Shown here piece by piece: positions 31,159-42,237 of a DNA stretch of 64,000 nt (its first letter is position 1; each line of letters begins with the position of its first letter). Where the stretch lies: assembly GCF_000340215.1 (NCBI RefSeq), contig NW_006921532.1, forward strand, positions 8,747,409-8,811,408, given 5' to 3'. Position numbers and translations under genes: made by a program. The stretch comes from Pseudocercospora fijiensis CIRAD86. Its lineage: Eukaryota > Ascomycota > Dothideomycetes > Mycosphaerellales > Mycosphaerellaceae. The notes below the pieces were generated by a model. The model did no database searches. It worked only from the letters and a program-made list of their open reading frames with translations, and was not told the DNA's origin.

Positions 31159-33223
31159 ATGGCAGGCACTGAGAAACAGGCAAAGCTTAGCCCTGAGCAG
31201 TCAACTGCTCTCCTGGACTTCTTGACGCACCAGGAAACATACAAGGAGGTCGAAGACTTCAAGTTTCCAGGGGCGATACATCACTATGGACCTCCGTTCC
31301 AAAATCAAGTCGACTCCCCTCAGTCCCCGATATTGCAAAGCCTTCTGGCCAAGTTCGTATTGAAGCTTCCAGGCCTCCGCAATGTATCGCCACAATTCTG
31401 GAAGGCCAGCGTGGACGACCTCATCGAGGATCTCACAGCCGCCGAGTTGAGTGAAAGCTATGACAAAGGAGTACTAGGCATCCGGAAAACGTTGGCTACT
31501 GCTATCTCCGCTCTCATCGAGTATCCTGCCCGCGGTGTCCTGGGCGGATTTCCAAAGAAGAAGATTGAACACACTGGAGAATACGATGTCTCGAATCCAG
31601 ACCACGTCTTGCAAGCATGGAAAGACTGCGTTCAGGAACTGGTGTATGGTGACCTGGTTGACAAGCTTTTTGAGAAGGCGGCAGAAACCGACGATTTGGA
31701 GCAGCATGATGCTGTGGTGCAAGGCATGCACGAGTTCATGGTCGTGAAGTAAGCAAAATGGGCGAGATGTGGATCCGCCCTGGAAGCTGATGATTCCAGT
31801 ATCGCATCGCTCATGCATTACACTCTCGTCCTATCACCAGAAGGTCCTACGATGTTGCGCATGATATCGAACGTGCATACTCTGTTACCGTACATGGTCA
31901 TGCGGCAAACACTGAAAGTTGGAAATGTCGCGACCATGATCAGTGGCATGGTTCGAGTGATTCTTGCTAAAGTCTCTGTGGCGACGGTCACCAACTGGAT
32001 TGGGTTGAGTAGTGGTGCTGACGAGGGCATGAATTTATTGCAACAGTAAGTGCATCAAAGGCGTCCGAGGCTCTCGGCTGACAATCTTCAGAATAATATC
32101 ACAGGTTCTTGGCTGGGACAGGAACGCACTGAAGAAGCGAGCCACCGCCATTGAGAAGTCGAAGGATGCACCTCCGAAAGCTGTCCTCGAAGAACTCAGG
32201 GCCTGGATCGATCGAAGTCGCGAGGAGCACGACGAATGCCGCAGACAAAGTGCCCAGCAAAGCATGTCCATCGTCTCCATGATTCTCGCGCTCTCGTCAG
32301 TGTCCGAAGAGCTCACGGAATCGCAGCACGCTAAAGCTCAAGAATACTTGTCTCTACAGTTGGCCATCCGTGATCGACAACAGATTGTGAAGGTTATGTG
32401 CAAGCGTAATCCTGATGTCTTGACAGCTGCGATCAGAGACGCGGTGGATGCTTATACCCCCATAATCCGCCATGTTCACCAAGCCGTGGATCTCAGCGAT
32501 ACTTTGTGGGACTTGGAACGCTTTCTCACCGATATGCTGAAGATCGCTCAGCCGGATGCAAAGAAGGCGAATGCTGAACCTCCGAGCGTTGAGGATTTCG
32601 TTGACCTCCTTCACCGGCACCAGAGCAGCTGTCACAAATTCCTGCATCAAGTTGCGAAAAATGGCAAGGAAATGACCGGCTGGTGGCGAGAATATGTACA
32701 TATGGCCGCAGCGTATTTCAGAAACGACCAAAAGCCACCAGAGAGCGAATCTGTGATTCCTGACGAGATGGCCACTGGCGGCTTGCAGAAGGCCTTGGAA
32801 GAAGCCTTCGCCAATTTGTCGGCCAGCGATCAGAACGCTGTGAAAGCTGAGATGGACGCGTGGAAGCAGTACATTGATGATCTACACACTGCCTCTGCCA
32901 CCAGGATAGCGTCCGTCATCAAACGCGACAAGACAACGCCATTTGGTCCAGGTGCCTACTTAGCGAGATGGCAGCAATTACTAGACGATACGCAGATAAC
33001 GCCGGAAAAGGCCAACAGTCCTGTTCGCTCTGGCTCAAGTAAATCTGTCAAGGAGGAAGGACGCAAAGATATTGAAGGACAGGACGCCGCCTTGGTCTCA
33101 GAGAAGCATAGAGAGAAAGCCGTGGACGACAAGCTGCCTCAGCCACCCAAAGCAGATGCAACCTCCAGGCTGCTGTGGCCAAAGTTCAGAGAGGCGCTGG
33201 TCGGTAAGCGAGACAAGCAATAA
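31159..33223 (+). CDS. PXB plus DUF3818 domain protein, three exons
   Basis: Exons 31159-31748, 31800-32045 and 32092-33223 give 655 residues. Junctions: MHEFMVVK-N-IASLMHYTL (donor GTAAGC, acceptor TTCCAG) and NLLQ/IISQVLGWDRN (donor GTAAGT, acceptor CTTCAG). Residues 1-190 are a PX-associated (PXB) domain, with LSPEQSTALLDFLTHQETYK, the HYGPPF segment and a helical remainder. Residues 200-520 match DUF3818 (MISNVHTLLPYMVMRQTLKV, VLGWDRNALKKRATAIEKSK, RRQSAQQSMSIVSMILALSS). The tail is charged and disordered. In the yeast relative YPR097W a phosphoinositide-binding PX domain lies between these two parts; here I see no PX domain. A role at a lipid or membrane interface is inference from the family. 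Confidence 0.82.
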
Positions 33224-34739
33224 GGATTCAGGGGCCAGAGTCTGTGTAGGTACTCTTTTTTTTTCGATTCTGCATGGTGCATGATTTGCTGCGAGCAGCC
33301 TTTGGCTAGAGGATGGCTGCAGAAGCCTAATTATCAACAACCAGAAGTGACACAAGCTTCTTCGGATTCCGGAACGACTTCCTGGTTCTTGTTACGCAGT
33401 TTCAAAAAGTCCGGCTCATTATGCTTTTGTGACGCCTCTTGTGGGTGACGTGAGCTGATCTTTTCATGGATGGGGAGCGACGGATTATAGTTGCGAAAGC
33501 AACAAGTACAACCACGACAATGCTATGGACTGAAGGGTAATGACCAAGATTGAGATATCACCTCATCACCTGATAAGAGGCTCGGCGGATCCACAAGCGA
33601 GATAACGCCACCCACTCACCACCAACACATCTTTGAACCATCTCGAGTACCGTAGATCCTCTCTCGATATCTCTAGTTACTCGCTACAGCAAAGCGGAAA
33701 CGAACGGCTGTCAACAGATCTCGTTTCCATCTCCGAGAAATTATGGAACCATCCATTATTGTCGTAATGAGGCTCGTATTTTAAACGATCATGCCCGAGA
33801 GGCGAATGGAACTTCGGCTTGAGAAACGAGCATAGATGTACCGTGCCGTCGTCCCGCATTTCGGATCCGAAGAAGATCTTGCAAACGCATGAGTTGAAAT
33901 GACGAATAAATACATGAGAATTATAATACAATCCCCTCCTCCCTCACCATCATCGTCTTCAAAGCACAAAGACCCGTGCCTCACCTTCCCAAAAAACCAC
34001 ACAACTTGTTTCAAACAACACCACATCCCACGATTCTCAGGATAAAATTCTTATTACTTACCCACCTGTTTCATCATCCTGCTAGTGTGAGTGAGGGTGT
34101 GAGAGTGTGCAGGCACTCGCCAGGAACGAAAAACCATCCGAGTCCCGCGCCTCAATCCCAGCAAAACACAATATGATTCGTTATTCGAGAACGGAAACTA
34201 GCGGCAGGACCTTTCGTCGCCCTTTCGAACATCCCCGTTCCGTCTTGGAGCCTTGGACAAGTGAATAATGATAACTGCGGCCACCCTCGCGGGTTGCAAG
34301 CTTGCTGATTCCCTTCTTATCGATTGCATAGCCACACACGGTCACAGTCAGGCACAGGCCTTCGACGTCACGTTCAGGCACAACATCGTAATGAAAGCAG
34401 GATGATTGCAACAATGTAGGTAGGCAGGTAGTGACATGGTAAGGTATTATTTCATAACTCCATATAGCCGTCCGTATTGTGAACATACTACTAGTAAGTA
34501 AGTAACCAATCGGTGGGTTCCCTTTCTTCTGTTTCTGCTCGGATATCATTCATGCATCGCTTCGCTTCGCTCGCGCCAAAGAACTGCCAAGATAAGAGAT
34601 GCACGCTCTTGCCCCTTCTCTCTCCCTTTTTGTAGAGAGGCATTATATATACCGAGCGGCCTGAAAATGCCCACACACCTCCGCTATCTGGAGGTGTCGC
34701 TTGTTGATTTAAGAAATTCGTCTCTGGTGCTCGGGTCTC
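33224..34739. other. Convergent intergenic stretch
   Basis: This is the 1.5-kb gap between two genes that end towards each other. It contains a poly-T run at 33256-33264 and short GTGAGTGAGGGTGTGAG-type simple sequence near 34090. Frames such as 34181-34549 minus have no motif. No RNA gene recognised. Confidence 0.4.
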
Positions 34740-36918
34740 TTAGTCGCGATCCATAATCTCGCTTTCTTCTCCGAACGCTTCGTCTCCTTCCACTTCGTCT
34801 AATATGGTCGACTGCATCATGCCGGTAACATGTTGCGCATGGTCTTGGTGGGTTTGATGGTGTTGATGTTGATGAAAGTGCTGATGTGGTGGTAGTTGGA
34901 CTACGGGTGTGCTGCCTCCCGCCCATATCGCCCCTCCCGTTGTGGCAGGTGCGCTCTGGCTGAAATTGAAAGATGGACCGCCGCCATGAGTCAATCCGTG
35001 ATGGTGCGGTGGGACAGGCGGGAACGGCATACCTGACGAGGGTCCCGGTAGTACTGATACATTTGTCTGTCCATGAGGCTGATTAACGTGCACATTGACG
35101 TTGATCACAGGAGTATTGCTGCCGTCAGAATCTGGGTTGTGGTCGTCGATATCAACGTCAATCATGTCACTACCATCAGCTGATGAAGCCGCAGGCTCAT
35201 TAGGTGGCTGGTTCTTCTGATCATTGAGGAATTCTCGAAGTCGCGATACGCCGGTGCCGGAGAAGACGCAGAACACGTCTCGCTGGTGTTCGTTGAATTC
35301 TTGCGGAGCTTCTCTGCAGAATGCTAGTAGCTCATCTCGAAGAAAGGCTTGTACGCCTGTCAAACTCAGATGAGTGAGTTTTGGGCAGTGGTTCAATAAG
35401 ACGTGGATGCCCTAAGAAAACAGTTAGTGAAGTCCTGTAGGCAGTGTTAAAAGTGGCGGCACTTACATCCAAAGTGAGCTGCGTGCAGTAACTCAAGTGC
35501 ACTCGCTCCAACACGCTCTGCCCGTTGACGCGTCGACCATTCTTGAACTCGCCCATTGCCAAGTGGTAAATGCTCTGATCTGTGATCCCGGCACACTTCA
35601 CCAGCCCGATGCGTTTCAGCTTGGGAAGATTCGCGAGCTTCGTGATACTGTTGTCTGTAAGATTGCTGCAGCATGCAAGATCGATGTATCTTATACGATT
35701 ACAAGCTTTGGCGAGGGCCTCGACCGAGTAGTCGGTAATCCTGGCGCAATGTCCAAGATGAATGTAGTGTAAGTTCTTGCCGAGTTTGGTGATGGCTAAG
35801 ACTGCTCGGTCGGAAATCTGCCTGCACTTCGCCAATATGAGGTTGCGCAGTCTCGGGCACATCTCGATGATCTTCTCGACACCTTTATCACCCAGTTCGC
35901 CGCAGTCTGTGAGGTCAAGGATGCGAAGGGAATCAAAGATCATGGGCATCTCAGGATCATTAGGAATGTCGAGAAATGCTGAATCATTTATACGGCTGCA
36001 GTGAGCGAGGCGCATCTCCCGTAAATGAAGGCATTGCGACATTAAAGCCGTGACGGATTGGCTCTCCAAATTCTGCAGGCCATAGAGATCGATCTCTAGC
36101 AGATGAGTGCTACTATTAGCGATGGTAAGGATGGACGTGTCGGTAAGCTGATTGCAGTTGTTGAACTTCAGGCGTTTCAAATGCCGACAATTCCTGGCAA
36201 TAGCCACCATGGATGCGTCGGTGAGCTTTCGGCAGCCGGTCACGTTAAGACCTTGCAGTCGCAGACAGTTGTCGGCCACGGTCATCATGGTGCGATCCGT
36301 CACTTGGTCGAGACCAGTCACGTCTAGGGCGAGAAGAGCGCGGTTGCCGTTCACAAGCGGCTCCAGGCTCTGATCTGTCAGCTTCGAACAGTTGGTCAAG
36401 GTCAGACGTTCTATCCGCTTGCAGTCGCGCATGCCTTCTAGTACGCCGTCGCTGACTTGTGCGCCTAAGGTGGACATATTCAGCCGCTTCACTAGGTCCT
36501 GATATGCGAAGAATTTGTTGCCTTTGCGTATGGATTGAATGACGATGTGTATGCTCTCCCACTTGCTCATGGCCGGACGGTGCCATAGCAGGCCCACGCT
36601 GTTCTTGGCCCATTCTTTCGAGACCAGCATGCAATTTTGCAGATCGCGCGGTGATGTGAGGCGCGAGAAGATGCTTATGAGTAACTCGGCGGGCAGCCTG
36701 TGCACGGGTGATATGCGGCAGCGCTCTTCGTATTGTCTCCGCATGGCTTCAGTTTGTGAGAGCTCTGGCGACATTTCCACGCCGAGTGAGGATTGCGAGT
36801 CGTTGGCCTGGGACATGAAGGAATCATTGTCGTCGTCGGCACCGCGCTCGGGCGAAGTGGAGGAGCTGCTCGAACTGGATGCGCTGGACATGCGCTGCAG
36901 TTTCCGAGAGCGCGCCAT
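34740..36918 (-). CDS. GRR1: GRR1-type F-box/leucine-rich-repeat protein
   Basis: This is the substrate receptor of an SCF ubiquitin ligase (Skp1-cullin-F-box) that in yeast couples nutrient signals to turnover of G1 cyclins and other targets. Exons 36918-35467 and 35411-34740 give 707 residues; the donor is GTAAGT and the acceptor TTCTTAG, and the junction reads TQLTLD/GIHVLLNHC. An acidic/Ser-rich leader precedes the F-box (VHRLPAELLISIFSRLTSPR, about residues 72-115). A cysteine-containing LRR array of about a dozen copies follows (RIERLTLTNCSKLTDQSLEP type). The tail is low-complexity, with a long His/Gln stretch (PPHQHFHQHQHHQTHQDHAQ) and an acidic end (EDESEIMDRD-like). The frame is open in-phase to 36945 from a GTG, but the ATG at 36918 is the natural start. 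Confidence 0.92.
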
Positions 36919-37963
36919 ATCGACTTTGCTGTAGTCCAGGCGCACGGCTGGTGCGTGTCTGCGGTGTGGTCGCGTGTACGTGTACGTGTCTGGTCAATCT
37001 GGGGTCGGTGCCGGTCGTCTCGTGAGGGTATGTGGGTATGTGGGTAGGCGATGTCTGGTGCGGGTCGAGGAGAAATGTTGGGGCCGACGACGCTGACGGC
37101 CCTGCTGCTTCTGCTTCTGCTCCTGCGTCTTGGTGGTAGTTGTATTTCGTGTACAGATCGGGGTCCGCGAGTGCGTGGCCAGGCACAGGCTTTGTGTGCA
37201 GCAGAGTTGGCTGTGGGACTGGGATGTTTATGTGCAGATGTCGGCGAGGCTGGACTGCGGACTGCGGACTGCGGGCAGAGGCAAGCGTAGGTCACTGCTG
37301 CTGCTACTGCCGATCAAACGCGGGCGTGTCCGACTCGGCGGCGGCGGCGGCGGCGGCGGCGTTGAAACGGCTTTCTGGACAATCTTCTGGAAGCACCACA
37401 CGCTATAGCAAAATTCTATGCTATACGGCAACTTGGTGGAGGCGTGCAGGAAAGTGGTATTTTTGGTCCCTGAGGCCGGGCTCCGCCGTCACAACTTCAC
37501 AAGCCTCACTTCCGTGAGCCTCCAGGTGCGTGTGCATATGCATACTTCAGACAGAAGCTTTTGCCTCACCAAGGCATTCCGGGCGCGCGCCAAAATTGCG
37601 CCTTCACTTGTACATTCACCCAATACATGCCACCAACACCTTCGTCAAGCGTTTCCACCTAGAATTATTATACATCTTGAGCGTTCATCTCGACCTGGTA
37701 CTTGGGTACCGACGGGACGATCAAGACACACAGACAAAGCTTGCGAACCCCCTGAAGCCCTGAAACGCACAAAGGAACATCTGTACCTCCTTTGCGACTA
37801 GGTCTGTAACCTGACACGCCGCCGCTACTCTACTTCTATGCACAACGCTCAACATCTATACTACCAGGTACCTTCTCCTCGTCTTTAGGAGTTTCGAACG
37901 CATGTTTGATCAGCCATGTCAGGATCTCCCTCAGGCTTATGAAACGCCTTGGCACCAGTCACA
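36919..37963. other. Upstream region of GRR1
   Basis: This is a long leader/promoter region with TACGTGTACGTGTC, GTATGTGGGTATGTGGGTAGG and GCTTCTGCTTCTGCTCCTGC simple sequence. No coding block supported. Confidence 0.45.
37336..37361. repeat. GGC trinucleotide run
   Basis: About eight tandem GGC/CGG trinucleotides; they create a poly-Ala or poly-Pro frame by chance. Confidence 0.9.
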
Positions 37964-39562
37964 TCAAACACCGACACATTCGTAGAAGTCCCTGACGCCT
38001 TGTCTGAGACCCTGTTCAAACTCCCAGATGAACTTGCCGCCTTGACCAGACTCACGAATGCGCTTCAGAACCCACAAGTCGAGCATGCCAATCTTGTCAC
38101 CACCTTCGTGGCCACTCTGGCTGCGCGCTTGGAAGAAGGCCATCGCATCATTCCACCCAACGTTCCATCCCGCCTCGAAACGCCAGTGCTCATACTCGCC
38201 GGGATGATTTCCATCCCAGTACGAACAATGGCAACCCCAAGTGCTGCCTCGCCGGAAATCCCTTTGCCCTTGAGCGTTCTCGATTCGACCTTGAATGTCG
38301 GATGCCATCAGTGAGGCAGGCGGTATGATAGCATGCTGATTCGTCATCTGCTTGAATCCCCATTCACCTCCGTCCATCCAGTCCATGCGATATGTCCAGA
38401 AAAAGCTGCCGCCTGCGCGTTGCTGGTATCGCTGCGACTGAGCATTGCCAAAAGCCCGGGCAAGCTGCTCCTTTGGCTCGCCGCCACCTTTGGCCCAAGA
38501 AGCATCTCCAAGTACACAGCTGTACTCTCCGATGATAGCTTGGACTGCGCCACGGTCGTGCACACTTCCGTCTTTGATTTCCAGCTCGCTCAGCTTGCTC
38601 CAAACTTCGCCGGTGATTTGTTGAGGCGACTTCTGCTGGTCGGCATCTGTGAAGCACCAGTAAAGGTGGGTGTCCACAACGACTGGATTGCTGTGCCGAT
38701 TGCTGACCGCATTCCTGGACTGAGCCCATGCTGCGCCGCGGCCAAGGTCCCATCCGTCGGAAATGTATATCGGAACAGCAGTATCGATCTGCGACACTTC
38801 GTTCAACACATCCGAGTACCAGTCGTATAAGCCCGGAGCGTCCCACTCTGCCTCGTTGACAATCTGAATGCCAGCAATGCCGCCGATACCTCGAGTGTCT
38901 TGTGCAATAAAGCAGATGCACTCTGTCGCCAACTTGGTGTACTTTCTCGAGTGATAGAACTCTGCTTTGCCGCTGTTCGTTCCCGAATGTTCGCCACCAT
39001 TCGCGCCTCCGGGTAGAGCATGCACATCAATCAACACGCCAATACCACGACAATGGCAGCGCTGTATGAGGTCTTTGATTGCTTGCCAGGCATTCACATA
39101 TACCGGCGCGACATTCTTGAATGCTGACTTCTCGCAGAATCGTGGGCCAAGATCGTAGAAGCCTATGGGCAACCGGATCGTGGTGCATTTTGCAACATCT
39201 CGTAGCCAGTCCAGGTCTGCATCACTGACGTAGTCTCTCCAATGGTGCTCAAAACGCTGCCGTGCGCCGTCCATGCCCAGTTGCTTCACCCAGGTCTCAG
39301 CAGCTGCGAGTTCGCTCGAGCCTTGGTGGCCTTCGGCAAACATGCTTGGCGTGAGCCATCGGAAGATGCTGCCAATGTTGCATCCGTGATGGTATCGATA
39401 TCTTACAACATCTTGTGACGTGACGGGTTGAATAGTTCCTGGCTGATCTTGCCGCAGAGGTGGTGGTGCTGCCTCTACTCTGGGGTTATGTGATGATCCA
39501 TTTGTCGAAGGTGGGTCGTCAAAGAATGCCTTTTCCTTGACCTTGTCGAGGAATCTCTTCAT
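37964..39562 (-). CDS. Glycoside hydrolase family 5 enzyme (YBR056W/exo-glucanase-like)
   Basis: This is a single-exon protein of 532 residues. It opens MKRFLDKVKEKAFFDDPPS, then has the family blocks YHHGCNIGSIFRWLTPSMF, WLRDVAKCTTIRLPIGFYDL, GIGVLIDVHALPGGANGGEH, IAGIQIVNEAEWDAPGLYDW (acid/base Glu in NE), VVVDTHLYWCFTDADQQKSP, IIGEYSCVLGDASW (nucleophile Glu) and GGSFFWTYRMDWMDGGEWGF. The sequence groups with yeast YBR056W, an intracellular GH5 relative of exo-1,3-beta-glucanases; substrate unproven. No signal peptide follows the ATG. The frame is open upstream to 39652 through a hydrophobic stretch (LLFALVFFFLILKATLPW) lacking an ATG, so a membrane anchor from an unseen upstream exon cannot be excluded. 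Confidence 0.85.
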   Translation of the reverse strand: MKRFLDKVKEKAFFDDPPSTNGSSHNPRVEAAPPPLRQDQPGTIQPVTSQDVVRYRYHHGCNIGSIFRWLTPSMFAEGHQGSSELAAAETWVKQLGMDGARQRFEHHWRDYVSDADLDWLRDVAKCTTIRLPIGFYDLGPRFCEKSAFKNVAPVYVNAWQAIKDLIQRCHCRGIGVLIDVHALPGGANGGEHSGTNSGKAEFYHSRKYTKLATECICFIAQDTRGIGGIAGIQIVNEAEWDAPGLYDWYSDVLNEVSQIDTAVPIYISDGWDLGRGAAWAQSRNAVSNRHSNPVVVDTHLYWCFTDADQQKSPQQITGEVWSKLSELEIKDGSVHDRGAVQAIIGEYSCVLGDASWAKGGGEPKEQLARAFGNAQSQRYQQRAGGSFFWTYRMDWMDGGEWGFKQMTNQHAIIPPASLMASDIQGRIENAQGQRDFRRGSTWGCHCSYWDGNHPGEYEHWRFEAGWNVGWNDAMAFFQARSQSGHEGGDKIGMLDLWVLKRIRESGQGGKFIWEFEQGLRQGVRDFYECVGV

Positions 39563-40416
39563 GGTAGTATGCGCGGTTTTCCTGATGTTGGTCCAAGGGA
39601 GTGTGGCTTTGAGTATTAGGAAGAAGAAGACGAGAGCGAAGAGAAGTGTCAACTAAACAGACCAGGATATTTGCATGCTCGTTTAGAGAAGGAGGCATTG
39701 AATGTGGAGTCTGTTTGGGCTTGGCCGGAAGTTTCAGACGTCATCAGTCATCAGTACTCACGTCTACGCGTCTGGTGGTGCAAGTGAGACACGGTCTCGA
39801 CTATCGCGGATAGGGTGCAGTTGCGATAGAGGAAGTGTAAACAGAATGAAGTGAAGCTTGTTGACCAAAAAAACTCCCGAAAACGCAATGCGATTGCGCT
39901 CAATGTGGGGCTTCTCATGGCCCACATTTGGACTCTTTCTAGGCATCCAGTGATCGTCATACCACCTCGCACCACCAGGTCAAGGACTAGTAGGTAAGTG
40001 CGTCTTTGGTCCTTGCCGTTCGGACTTGTCTCTGCAGTATGAGACCGATGAAGTCGCAATCCTGGTCGACAGGCATGCATCAAGCCATATAGCGACTGCA
40101 AACCTTCACACTTCACCTTACTCGTGAACATGACAGGGACATCGCACGTGGCGCAAGACACCGAGAGCTTGTTGATGGAATATATGGAATGGTCCATCCA
40201 GCGTCAGGCCCTAGCTCGACTTTGTGCTTTAATATTTCGATAGCAAGCTTGGCCACATAGCTAACCATTACTTGTCATACATACAAGAAAAGAGATGTTG
40301 ATCTGGCAGCTTTTCACATTACCAAGCATAATAGCACTTCCTGGGTATCTCGCTCCTTACGCATTACAGTGATCATTTTGAGCACTGCCCAATATCCCTC
40401 CTCCTACATCCAACCA
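39563..40416. other. Intergenic stretch upstream of the GH5 gene
   Basis: Open frames on the minus strand (39751-40197) have no conserved motif. A good GTGAGT donor on the minus strand near 39762 and a TTTAG acceptor at about 39653 hint at a leader intron for the GH5 gene, but no in-frame ATG could be connected. Confidence 0.4.
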
Positions 40417-41662
40417 TTACTCATCCCCAACCCAGGAGAAAACGAGACCTGTCAGACCAGCTGCAAGACTCCAAATGCCTGCCCATCCGATCGCACCTAC
40501 GACTTCGGTGCCTTCAACAGTCACGTATGCGCGTACAAATGTGTTGATGAAGACAGAAGCTACCAGAATAAAGGTTCGCTTGGCCAAAATCTCTGCTCGG
40601 CGTGAGAATCCGGCCTCACTAAAGCCAAGATTCCAAGCCAAAGTCTCGCCGAAGGTAGCTGTCGCTGGGTCGAAGGGTGCCTTTTCTGGCTTAAGTTTGG
40701 GATCGGTGAGTCCAGGATTGGCTGCAGACCCGATGGCCGGCACAAAGATGAATTGAGTCGTAGCGTATCCGACTGGTCCAAGTACAGCCAGGAGCAAGAA
40801 ATGAGTTGTATCGTGTGCTTTCTGGACACTTCTGAGACCGTCGAAGTGGACCACCATGTATTGCGGCAGCCAGGTGTAGAAGCTGCCGTAGATGACCAGA
40901 GCGTAAAGACTAGCACCTAGAGTGCCAGTCACCCACTGAATGCCCATATCTTGCGCCACAGTCTGGTTGACAGTCTTGGGAGCTGAAGGGTCGCGAGCTC
41001 GATTCATGCCCCGAAGCAAGGCGAATGGTATCGCAATGGTACTGATGTCAATGAAAAGCGGTACAAGGGCGGCTAGATAGTCGACGCCGTAAAACGTGTT
41101 GAGCAGAAAGTAGTGAGGAACGTTGCTGAGGAGCGTCAACCATGCGAGGTCAGAGTCTGGTAGTCTGTTATTAGCTTAGGCGCATTCGCAACGGTATCTC
41201 CGGCTATCACCCACAATCGAAACGCATGTACCATGCGACGCCCAGCTCTACAAGCTTCCAACCAAGCATAACTGCGATATGCCATCCTGCTGAAAGATCA
41301 CGACTGACAGAAGCAAGTTCGGGACCAGTAAAGTCGGCGACCAAAGAGTAGAGCAGCGAGCTTAAGCCGAAGGTAAGGAGCACCAGCAACGGGAACTTGA
41401 TGACTGGCGGGACCTGCTGCGCCGGCGCCTGGCGGACTGTTTCCATGTCGATGATGCCGTTCGTGTCTGCGAAGTCGCGTGTCGTGACCTCGGAGCTGTA
41501 CTGCGCGTCGGGGCGAACGGCTAGTAGGAAAGGAACGTGAGAAGTCATGCGAAAGGCGGCAGTGTCGCGTTCACGAGAAACTTTAGTACTTCGAAGCTTC
41601 ACGATCGCGTTGCTAGGTGACCGGGAGGGGTCCTTGTCCTCGCCCTTAGCTAAGAATGACAT
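40417..41662 (-). CDS. Polytopic membrane protein of unknown function
   Basis: Exons 41662-41215 and 41156-40417 give 395 residues. The donor is GTGGGT and the acceptor TACCAG; the split codon restores Tyr in MRFD-Y-SDLAWLTL. After a hydrophilic N-terminus of about 80 residues come seven or eight hydrophobic helices, for example PLLVLLTFGLSSLLYSLVAD, HIAVMLGWKLVELGVAWYMR, YLAALVPLFIDISTIAIPFA, TGTLGASLYALVIYGSFYTW and VGAIGWAGIWSLAAGLTGLV. A conserved-looking loop is GVDYLAALVPLF. I recognise it as a fungal-type membrane protein but not its family; transporter or scaffold cannot be told apart. Confidence 0.72.
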
Positions 41663-41843
41663 GTTGATCTTGGCGCCGCTGAGATGTGTCTATCTACGCA
41701 CTACATGCTGCCTTCTATACAGGCTCTGCGCAAACTAAAATATGAGGAGTCTGCTCGGTCCGAAATCACATTCAGGTAGACTTTTGTTTTGTTGATGTTT
41801 AACGTCCACGGTGCCAGTGCGGCAGACCTTGCTCAGTTCTCAT

Positions 41844-41959
41844 TTGCTCGGCCAGAGCCGCCGCTAGCTCGGGGACCTCGGGGGACAATCAGATTTGATT
41901 GAAAGCCAGCACTCAGAATTTATGTTTCAGATTTATTAGTCAGCCTCTTGCCAAGCACC
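41844..41959 (+). repeat. Isolated copy of the GCTAGCTCGGGGA repeat
   Basis: This copy has the GC-rich core (GCCGCCGCTAGCTCGGGGAC, then CTCGGGGGACAAT) followed by an ATGTTTCAGATT...TTAGTCA segment in the same order and spacing as the array at 45.7-47.3 kb. It lies about 280 bases beyond the 3' end of the split coiled-coil gene. Confidence 0.85.
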
Positions 41960-42237
41960 GACACAAGTCGCCTTCTGAGCTTTGGTCGCCCTTTCTCTCT
42001 CCTGTCAGCAGCTTCGACTCGCCCATTCTTCTGACATATTTTCACAAGAACATCGCTAGTCAATCGCTTGTGTAGAACGCACCCCGGTACAAATTTTCAA
42101 TCTAGATTTGACAGAGTCACGATGCGAGCGTATCAGACCTCCACACTTCAAGCCTATATAGCAGGGAGAATGCACCATGCAGAGCTTCATTGGAGTCCGA
42201 GACGTGTTCCTGCACCTTTTGAAAGGTGGTACAGCTC

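Noticed and set aside
36675..37295. Minus-strand frame of 206 codons overlapping the GRR1 start
   Set aside because: It is a shadow of GRR1 and of simple sequence upstream.
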